DNA of 64,000 bases, from assembly GCF_026113935.1 (NCBI RefSeq), contig NZ_JAPEUL010000007.1:372001-436000 (forward strand), written 5' to 3'. Positions 57,616-64,000 of this stretch are shown piece by piece (position 1 is the first letter of the stretch; each line of letters opens with the position of its first letter). Position numbers and translations under genes: made by a program. The stretch is from Marinomonas rhodophyticola (GTDB lineage Bacteria > Pseudomonadota > Gammaproteobacteria > Pseudomonadales > Marinomonadaceae). The notes below the pieces were generated by a model, which saw nothing but the letters and a program-made list of their open reading frames with translations, did not search any database and was not told where the DNA came from.

Positions 57616-59329
57616 ATGCGCACAGATTCAAATACAGTATTATCTTTATCGTCAAGTATACCACCTAAAAAAGCAGCCTTAGCTAAAGCTTCCTCAGAAA
57701 GCGGTGTGGCTTTTTCGAAGGATTTGCATAATGCCAAAGAAGCTCATAATGCAAAAAAAGAGGTGGTAGCGAATGGTTCGTCTGTATCCAATGGGGGCAC
57801 CAGCGGCACCCGCTACTGAATCTTCTTCAGTTAAGACTTCTGCTGTTGCTGCTGAGGCGTCTCCTACCGAGGCCTCTTCCTCAGTTGCTGCTGAGGCGTC
57901 TGCTGCTGAGGCTTCTTCCCCAATTGCTGCAGAGGCTTCTTCTACTGAAGTTTCCTTAGTTAAGCCCACTTCAAGTTCTAGCATCGAAACTTCACCAGTC
58001 GTGAATGGTGAAAGCAAAGTGGCGAACTCAGCTCTCACATCTTCTTCAGATGAAACTGTTGTAGTGACAAACTCATCGATCAAAGGTGGCAAAGATTTGC
58101 AGCTCGATGGTGAGAATTTACCGACTAAAAGTTCCATGGTATCTGCGCAAAGTCAAGTTGAGCCTCCAGTTGAATTAAAAACGAACCTAAAAGAAGGTGC
58201 CAACGTAACAGCCTCATTGCAACTTGGTGATGGCTCCACAGAAGCTGTTGGTTCTATGGCAAAGGAAAATAAAGTTGCTGATCAGGCGGGGGTATTGAGT
58301 ACACTGGGTGGCACGGCTGGAATGTTAATGAATAGTACAAATAAACAAGTAGCGTCGGTTCCATTAGATAAAGCGAACATGCCACTTGTTGATGCTGATA
58401 ATAGTGTTCCTGATACGTCTTTAGAGCAGGATAATGGTGAGTTATCTTGGGTGCTGTCTCAAATGGATGCGTCGGCTCTTAAGGCTGTACCAAAAGAGGC
58501 AGCCGAGAGTGCGGTATTAGATGTGGGGAAAACAGCCTCAGCGGCCCTAGCGGCAGGCGTGTTGGTCAATGCGGCTAATAAAGAAAGTCGAGTTGACGTC
58601 GTTCCATCTGCTTTATTAGGCTCTGCTACTGATGCCCCTTTATCTTCCGAGGTCGTGACAGATTCAGCAGAGACTTTGCTTGGAGAGGATGGTGTGTTAA
58701 TCAATGAGCCAATTGAATTGCGTAAGAAAGAACAGGAAGCGATGATAGGTCGCATGTCTGCGCAGCTAGATGGTAAGGCTATAGATGATGCTACAGGTGG
58801 TCTAAATAGTTCTTTGCAAAATAATGTTAATCGAGCTGCTGTGGGAGTAGCCGCTGCCACGGTTGTCGCACAAAATCCGCAGCAAAATTTAGCTATGAGT
58901 GTGCCGCCAGGACATCCTGGATGGGCTGGGGAAATGACGCAAAAAGTGGCTTGGATTGCCCGTGATGGTGGTCATACTGCACACATTCGATTGGATCCTC
59001 CTGAGCTTGGTAGTCTTACCGTTAAGATATCAGTAGACAGTGATTCTAATACTCAAGTGAGTTTCATTGCTGCGACGCCACAGGCTAGGGATCTACTGGA
59101 GGGGCAAATGGCGCGTCTCCGTGAAATGCTAGCACAACAGGGCATGGATTTAAGCAGGGCGGATGTTGATGTATCACAGCAAGATACGTCGGGTGCGCAA
59201 GAGCGTGGAGGCTACCGAAATAGTGGCGTGAATCAGGGGGGGCTGGTTGCCAATGAGGACCTTGATAACGAATTAGTGGCGAATCATGTTTCTTATGTCT
59301 CAGCATCGGGTATTGACTACTATGCATAA
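57616..59329 (+). CDS. fliK: Flagellar hook-length control protein FliK, one frameshift
   Basis: About 570 residues, secreted molecular ruler. The frame breaks in a G5 run at 57793-57797; dropping one G joins VSNG to APAAPATESSSVK. The N-terminal part has imperfect repeats of AEAS (about 70-115), low in conservation as usual for FliK. The C-terminal Flg_hook domain is clear: AHIRLDPPELGSLTVKISV, ATPQARDLLEGQMARLREML, QQGMDLSRADVDV. The ATG at 57616 follows GGAGA. Confidence 0.88.
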
Positions 59330-59450
59330 ACTTACGAGAAATTGATGGTGCTGCGTATGATTCTTTGTAGAATAGAGTGCTGTTCGAGAATAAGGATGCT
59401 ATAAGCGTTCGTTTTATAGAAAGAATTTGATATAGCTAAGGTTTGTTGAT

Positions 59451-59955
59451 ATGGCTGAAGATGGTTTAGATATTGGTGCAGAAGAAGGGAAGTCGGGCGG
59501 TAAGAAAAAACTGATTATTATTGTTGCTCTTCTTCTCGTCTTAATTGGTGGTGGCGCTGCGGCTTACTTTTTTATTGAGTGGGCCTAGCGCTAGTGGTGA
59601 CTCCGCTGAGTCAGAAACCGCCGCCCTAGCGAATGAGCCATCCATTTATTTGGATTTGGCACCTGCTTTTACCATAGATTTCATGGTTGAAGGTCGTCAG
59701 CGATATGTTCAACTCAACATGAGTGTTAAGTCAAAAAATGCGGCCCAAATCGACGCGGTAACCTTACATATGCCGCTGATCCGCAACAGTCTTGTTTTGC
59801 TGTTTTCCAGTCAGTCATTTGACGAATTGCAAACCGCTGAGGGTAAGGTTGCTCTAAAAGCGGCGGCTCTTGATGCCATCAACGGTATTCTAGAGCAAGA
59901 AACAGGACAGGGTGGTATTGATGCCGTATTATTTACTAACTTTGTGATGCAATAA
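59451..59955 (+). CDS. fliL: Flagellar basal body-associated protein FliL, one frameshift
   Basis: About 167 residues, stator-associated inner-membrane protein. The start ATG 59451 gives a charged N-terminus, then a membrane helix (LIIIVALLLVLIGGGAAAYF). The frame breaks in a T6 run at 59568-59573; one T fewer gives YFLLSGPSASGD. The periplasmic domain has the FliL pattern YLDLAPAFTIDF, RYVQLNMSVKSK and ILEQETGQGGIDAVLFTNFVMQ. Confidence 0.88.
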
Positions 59956-59959
59956 GATT

Positions 59960-60934
59960 ATGTCAGCTCAAGACTTATTATCCCAAGATGAAATCGATGC
60001 GCTTTTACATGGTGCCGATGAAAAGCCTGCGGAAGAGGATAATCGAGATGCCAATGGTGTGGCATCTTACGATATTACCAGTCAAGAGCGCATTGTGCGT
60101 GGGCGCATGCCCACCCTGGAGATGATCAACGAACGCTTTGCACGTTATACTCGTATTAGTTTGTTTAATATGTTGCGACGTACGGCGGATGTATCCTCTG
60201 GCGGTCTTCAGGTTATGAAGTTTGGTGAATATGTTCATACGCTCTATGTACCAACCAGTTTGAATTTGGTGAAATTTCGTCCTTTAAGAAGTACGGCACT
60301 TTTTATACTGGATGCTAAGCTAGTGTTTAAATTGGTTGATAATTTTTTTGGCGGTGATGGTCGACACGCTAAAATCGAAGGACGAGAATTCACACCCACT
60401 GAAATTCGCATTGTACAGTTGATGCTTGAGCAGGTTTTTAAGGATCTAACCGAGGCTTGGGCGCCTGTGCTAAAGTTAGAGCTGGAATACATTAGTTCAG
60501 AAGTGAATCCGGCGATGGCAAATATCGTAAGCCCAAGTGAAGTCGTCGTGGTATCTACTTTTCACATAGAATTAGATGGCGGTGGTGGTGAGTTACACAT
60601 TACGTTACCTTATTCGATGATTGAACCGGTGCGAGAGTTACTTGATGCGGGGGTGCAGAGTGATGTCGATGAAAAAGATGATCGGTGGGGGAAATCGCTC
60701 GAGCAAGATGTAAAAGAGATTGATGTTAATTTATCGGTCAATGTCGCCAATCGGAAAATTTCACTTGGTGAGGTACTAAAATTTAAAGCAGGTGATATCA
60801 TTCCGATAGAAATGCCAGAGTTTGTCACCGTTAGGGCCAATGGTGTGCCAACGTTCAAAGGCAAATTGGGCATAAGCAATGAGCGTTATTCAGTGCAAAT
60901 GATAGAAAGTTTTAAAACGAAGGTAGCGAAATAA
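59960..60934 (+). CDS. fliM: Flagellar motor switch protein FliM
   Basis: 324 residues. The N-terminal CheY-P binding peptide LSQDEIDALLHG is present, followed by the CheC-like middle domain and the C-terminal SpoA domain (ISLGEVLKFKAGDIIPIEMPEFVTV). Four bases after fliL, one base before fliN. Confidence 0.97.
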   Translation: MSAQDLLSQDEIDALLHGADEKPAEEDNRDANGVASYDITSQERIVRGRMPTLEMINERFARYTRISLFNMLRRTADVSSGGLQVMKFGEYVHTLYVPTSLNLVKFRPLRSTALFILDAKLVFKLVDNFFGGDGRHAKIEGREFTPTEIRIVQLMLEQVFKDLTEAWAPVLKLELEYISSEVNPAMANIVSPSEVVVVSTFHIELDGGGGELHITLPYSMIEPVRELLDAGVQSDVDEKDDRWGKSLEQDVKEIDVNLSVNVANRKISLGEVLKFKAGDIIPIEMPEFVTVRANGVPTFKGKLGISNERYSVQMIESFKTKVAK

Positions 60935-60935
60935 C

Positions 60936-61397
60936 ATGGCAGAAGAACAGAACCCAGATGCAGCAGGGATGGATGACGATTTAGCGGATGAATGGGCGGC
61001 AGCTATGTCGGAGTCTGGTGACGCTAATGGTGGTGAAGAACTTGAGGATGAATGGGCCGCTGCTATGTCTGAGCAAAAAGTTGAGCCAGTTAAGTTAGAA
61101 ACATTATCAAATCCTTCCGTACCAACTGGTGGTGTTGGCTCAGACCTTGATTTGATTATGGATATTCCTGTTGTTCTCTCTATGGAGTTGGGGAATACAG
61201 AAATTGCTATTCGTAACTTAATGCAATTGACGCAGGGTTCTGTTGTTGAGCTGGATCGATTTGCTGGTGAACCGTTGGATGTGCTGGTGAACGGTACTTT
61301 GATTGCGCACGGAGAGGTAGTGGTGGTGAATGATAAGTATGGCATTCGTTTGACGGATGTTGTGGTACCTAGTGAGCGAATTCGACGACTTAAGTAG
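60936..61397 (+). CDS. fliN: Flagellar motor switch protein FliN
   Basis: 153 residues. The C-terminal SpoA domain (IPVVLSMELGNTEIAIRNLMQLTQGSVVELDR) is standard. The acidic N-terminus carries a DEWAAAMSE motif twice (about 17-25 and 42-50); at the nucleotide level the copies differ at several third positions, so this is an old duplication. Confidence 0.96.
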   Translation: MAEEQNPDAAGMDDDLADEWAAAMSESGDANGGEELEDEWAAAMSEQKVEPVKLETLSNPSVPTGGVGSDLDLIMDIPVVLSMELGNTEIAIRNLMQLTQGSVVELDRFAGEPLDVLVNGTLIAHGEVVVVNDKYGIRLTDVVVPSERIRRLK

Positions 61398-61403
61398 TAG
61401 CAA

Positions 61404-61824
61404 TTGATTTTTCTTTTCTTATTCGATGTGTTTTTGTTGCCATGTTTTCTATGGCTTTCTCCCTCTTTATGCAGCAGGCATGCAAGAAGTGTCTGTTGCC
61501 TCCTCTATCTGGAAAGTGGTTATATCTTTGATCTTTGTGATCGCCTTTATCCCAGCATGTCTTTGGTTGATGAAGCGTTTTCAGTTTGCCCAGATGAAGT
61601 TGGGACAATCTGAAATAAAGATCATTAATGTACAATCGCTGGGTACAAAAGAAAAATTGATGCTGGTCGAGGTTGAAGGTGAGCGTTTATTGATTGGTGT
61701 GACGTCTCAATCAATAACACACTTGAAAAGCTTTGCGCCTAAAGCAAAATCCTTTGCCTCTGTGATGGACGAAGTCGATAAAGAAAACACAGCTGACAAT
61801 AAAAGTACTGGAGACAGTCAATGA
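61404..61824 (+). CDS. fliO: Flagellar biosynthesis protein FliO, start uncertain
   Basis: Small membrane protein assisting the FliPQR export gate. The well-supported part is in the frame of the ATG at 61426: a TM segment ([22 protein letters not shown]), then [32 protein letters not shown], given as two motifs [10 protein letters not shown] and [13 protein letters not shown], typical of FliO. The best signal-peptide-like start, TTG at 61404 six bases after fliN, is in a different frame and would join near 61450 if one base is extra. ATGA overlap with fliP. Confidence 0.82.
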
Positions 61825-62558
61825 TTCGTTATGTACTACTCTTATTGTTAACGTTTCCGGTATTGTCTTGGGCGGAAGTGGGATTGCCTGCGGTAAAAGT
61901 GGTGACCAATCCAGACGGTAGTCAAGATTACACTGTGTCATTGCAAATTCTATTTATCATGACGGCATTAACGCTTTTGCCTGCCGCCTTGATGATGATG
62001 ACTTCTTTTACCCGTATCGTGGTTGTGTTGGCTATTTTGCGTCAAGCGATTGGTTTACAGCAGACACCGTCTAACCAAATTATGATAGGTATGGCGCTGT
62101 TTTTAACGCTTTTCATCATGACGCCGACATTAGATAAAGTGAATGAAGTTGCTTTACAGCCTTATTTAAAAGAAGAAATGACTTCTATTCAAGCTGTCGA
62201 GGCCGCATCCATTCCTGTCCGTGATTTTATGCTTGCACAAACAAGAGAGGATGATATTTCACTTTTTGTGAAGCTGGCTGGCCGAGAAGGCACAATTCAA
62301 TCCATGGAGGAGCTTCCTTTCACTATATTGATGCCTGCTTTTGTGACCAGTGAGTTGAAAACGGCCTTTCAGATTGGTTTTATGATTTTTATTCCTTTTT
62401 TAATTGTCGATATGGTCGTAGCAAGTGTGTTGATGGCAATGGGTATGATGATGTTATCGCCGATTATTATTTCTTTGCCTTTTAAAATCATGCTCTTTGT
62501 GATGGTTGACGGTTGGTCTATGATTATGGGGACTTTAGCGGCGAGTTTTGGGATTTAA
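61821..62558 (+). CDS. fliP: Flagellar type III export gate protein FliP
   Basis: 245 residues with a cleavable signal peptide ([18 protein letters not shown]) and four membrane helices. Family stretches [27 protein letters not shown] ([17 protein letters not shown]) and [14 protein letters not shown] are intact. Confidence 0.97.
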   Translation: MIRYVLLLLLTFPVLSWAEVGLPAVKVVTNPDGSQDYTVSLQILFIMTALTLLPAALMMMTSFTRIVVVLAILRQAIGLQQTPSNQIMIGMALFLTLFIMTPTLDKVNEVALQPYLKEEMTSIQAVEAASIPVRDFMLAQTREDDISLFVKLAGREGTIQSMEELPFTILMPAFVTSELKTAFQIGFMIFIPFLIVDMVVASVLMAMGMMMLSPIIISLPFKIMLFVMVDGWSMIMGTLAASFGI

Positions 62559-62560
62559 TT

Positions 62561-62830
62561 ATGGATCCTCAAGTAGTACTAGATTTATATGGGCAAGGTT
62601 TTTATTTAATTGTTCTTATTGTCGGTGTGGTGATGATGCCAAGCTTACTTGTGGGCTTAATTGTCAGTGTGTTTCAGGCCGCAACACAGATTAACGAGCA
62701 AACTTTGTCTTTTTTACCCCGATTAATTGTGACCATTTTGGTTATTATGCAATTAGGTCCATGGATCTTAATGAAGCTGATGGACTTCACGACCAGTTTA
62801 TTCATTAATATTCCTATGATAATAGGCTGA
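62561..62830 (+). CDS. fliQ: Flagellar type III export gate protein FliQ
   Basis: 89 residues, two membrane helices, with VGLIVSVFQAATQINEQTLSF as the conserved core. The ATG at 62561 aligns with other FliQ proteins; the frame extends upstream into fliP. Confidence 0.97.
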   Translation: MDPQVVLDLYGQGFYLIVLIVGVVMMPSLLVGLIVSVFQAATQINEQTLSFLPRLIVTILVIMQLGPWILMKLMDFTTSLFINIPMIIG

Positions 62831-63612
62831 TGTTAGAGATTTATCCTGATCAGCTGCTCAATTTAACGATTAGTTTTCTTTTGCCATTTTTTCGTATTGG
62901 CGCCTTTTTTATGGCACTTCCTTTGTTTGGCAGTCGCCTAGTCAGTCCTAGAGTGCGTATTGCGTTTTCATTCGTTGTTGCCATCATTATTACTCCTGTC
63001 ATCGAAGTACCTAACTACGATCCTATTTCGCCTGCTTATATTGTTTTGATTGCTGAGCAGTTGGTGATTGGTTTTGTACTGGGTTTTGTTGTGACTATCT
63101 TGTTTCAATTGTTTTCCCTTGCGGGTCAGTTGGCAGCAATGAAGGCGGGATTAGGCTTTGCTATGTCTAATGATCCTGCGAACGGTATTTCTGTTGCCAC
63201 ACTTGGACAGTATTATTTGTCGATGGTTGCGCTGGCCTTTTTGGGTACGAACGGGCATTTAGTGATGATAGAGTATCTAGCAGAGAGTTTTACTTACTGG
63301 CCGATTGGTGGTGGCTTTGATAGCCAGCGCTATTGGCAGCTGGTGTTGTTAGGTGGGTGGATGTTTGAAAAAGCCTTGCTTATTGTGATGCCTTTGGCTA
63401 TTGCTGTATTGGTGATTAACTTGTCGTTTGGGGTCGTGGCTAAGGCTTCTCCTCAATTGAATATTTTTGCACTGGGTTTTCCTATTATCATGTTATTTTC
63501 GTTGTTCTTTTTCTGGATTATGTTGGATGATTTTTTGAATATCTATTTGTTGTTTTTTGCAGAGATGATTGACTGGATGAAAACGACATGGGGGATCCAG
63601 ATAAATGGCTGA
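62830..63612 (+). CDS. fliR: Flagellar type III export gate protein FliR
   Basis: 260 residues, about six membrane helices, with LPLFGSRLVSPRVRIAF and GQLAAMKAGLGFAMSNDPANG. It shares one base with the fliQ stop (TGATG) and overlaps flhB by eight bases. Confidence 0.96.
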   Translation: MLEIYPDQLLNLTISFLLPFFRIGAFFMALPLFGSRLVSPRVRIAFSFVVAIIITPVIEVPNYDPISPAYIVLIAEQLVIGFVLGFVVTILFQLFSLAGQLAAMKAGLGFAMSNDPANGISVATLGQYYLSMVALAFLGTNGHLVMIEYLAESFTYWPIGGGFDSQRYWQLVLLGGWMFEKALLIVMPLAIAVLVINLSFGVVAKASPQLNIFALGFPIIMLFSLFFFWIMLDDFLNIYLLFFAEMIDWMKTTWGIQING

Positions 63613-64000
63613 GAACGAAGATGGCAGCGAAAAACCGAAGGTGCCAGTAGTAAGAAGCTTCAGGATGCACGTGATAAGGGGAACATTGCTCGGTCGAAAG
63701 ATTTAAGTTCGGCTCTGCTATTAATTGTCGCAGCAGTAACCTTATATGGAACTGGCACTTTACTGGTTCGGGATTTGGCGGTTATTTTTGACTTTAATTT
63801 TTTGGTTGAGCGAGATGATGTATTCGATCTGAGTCGGATGATTTTTCATCTCTATGAGTCTGTTGTGGCTATGATGGACTCAATGATTCTGCTTATGTCT
63901 GTTTTAGCGGTTGCTGGTATTATAGGGAGTATTGCCTTGGGTGGGTCTCAATTTTTCTTGGGAGCCTTTATTGCCCAAACTCAGTAAGATGAGTTCTCAA
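63605..64000 (+). CDS. flhB: Flagellar type III export protein FlhB, partial, two frameshifts
   Basis: N-terminal part only; the gene runs off the right edge. From ATG 63605 (overlapping fliR) the sequence is MAENEDGSEKTEGASSKKLQ once an A is added to the A5 run at 63630-63634. It continues as DARDKGNIARSKDLSSALLL with the first membrane helices, and then needs one T removed from T5 at 63952-63956 to read SQFSWEPLLPKLSKMS. The autocleavage NPTH site lies beyond the window. Confidence 0.9.

Noticed and set aside
57773-57819. Separate 72-residue gene before fliK
   Set aside because: It is the FliK N-terminus with its own ribosome-binding site and sigma-54 promoter; one extra G in a G5 run splits it.
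57694-58137. Minus-strand frame opposite the FliK repeats
   Set aside because: Shadow frame caused by the repetitive GCT/GAG composition; no start signal.
1-64000. tRNA genes, CRISPR arrays, insertion sequences, prophage
   Set aside because: I scanned for tRNA arms, regular direct repeats and transposase or integrase motifs and saw none; the REP pair at 35889-35962 is the only mobile-like sequence.

Overview
The window looks like chromosome of a marine gammaproteobacterium of the Oceanospirillales. Marinomonas is my best guess, from gene content and order (upp beside a second Lon-type protease, rpsF-rpsR-membrane protein-rplI-dnaB, comF/bioA opposite bioBFHCD, a Pseudomonas-style fliEFGHIJ...fliKLMNOPQR-flhB locus), a moderate GC content and the absence of any phage, integrase, transposase or CRISPR signature. 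The genus is inference; no rRNA gene is present. Nearly all of it is core genome.

Layout. 1-3.3 kb: the end of a diguanylate cyclase, an intergenic stretch with a probable small RNA, a TetR regulator with a LysE/RhtB exporter, and upp. 3.5-9.6 kb: a second Lon-like protease, a MATE exporter, tlyA, a sulfurtransferase and a small unknown gene. 9.8-23.3 kb: envelope and lipopolysaccharide genes. These are ugd and yejM/lapC on the plus strand, a minus-strand series (AGE-family epimerase, hldD, waaF, three further glycosyltransferases), then hldE-msbA-waaA on the plus strand. 23.3-26.9 kb: a TPP riboswitch and thiBPQ. 26.9-30.4 kb: three EamA-type transporters and a MipA-type outer-membrane protein. 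30.6-34.2 kb: the ribosomal operon and dnaB, with a leader hairpin that covers the rpsF ribosome-binding site. 34.3-36 kb: an Aer-like receptor and a REP pair. 36-42.7 kb: biotin synthesis, bioA and comF facing bioBFHCD across a BirA-like operator. 42.8-64 kb: flagellar genes, starting with a very short FleQ-like protein and fleS-fleR, then fliEFGHIJ, a four-gene signalling insert, and fliKLMNOPQR-flhB running off the right edge.

How the parts work together. The LPS block makes ADP-heptose (hldE, hldD), adds Kdo, heptose and core sugars (waaA, waaF, other transferases), flips lipid A-core (msbA) and probably controls LpxC stability (yejM/lapC). The biotin block holds the pimeloyl route (bioC, bioH) and all four late steps (bioF, bioA, bioD, bioB). 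The flagellar block holds the FleSR two-component pair, the basal body, motor switch and export apparatus, with a good sigma-54 promoter before fliK.

The most unusual segment is 51.7-57.6 kb, between fliJ and fliK. A 625-residue protein with no recognised family, a 630-residue two-TM/PAS/coiled-coil membrane protein resembling a chemoreceptor without its signalling tip, a STAS antagonist and a receiver-PP2C-HATPase protein lie head to tail. Together they look like a flagellum-linked partner-switching pathway with its own membrane sensor. The second oddity is a FleQ-like protein that keeps the Fis-type DNA-binding end but has no AAA+ ATPase domain.

Quality warning: about 20 single-base frameshifts in 14 otherwise intact core genes (lon, ugd, yejM, two glycosyltransferases, msbA, thiB, thiQ, a YybS-like gene, bioA, fleS, fliK, fliL, flhB), many in homopolymer runs, point to sequencing or assembly error, not decay. 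I give each gene its full repaired span and say where the frame changes.
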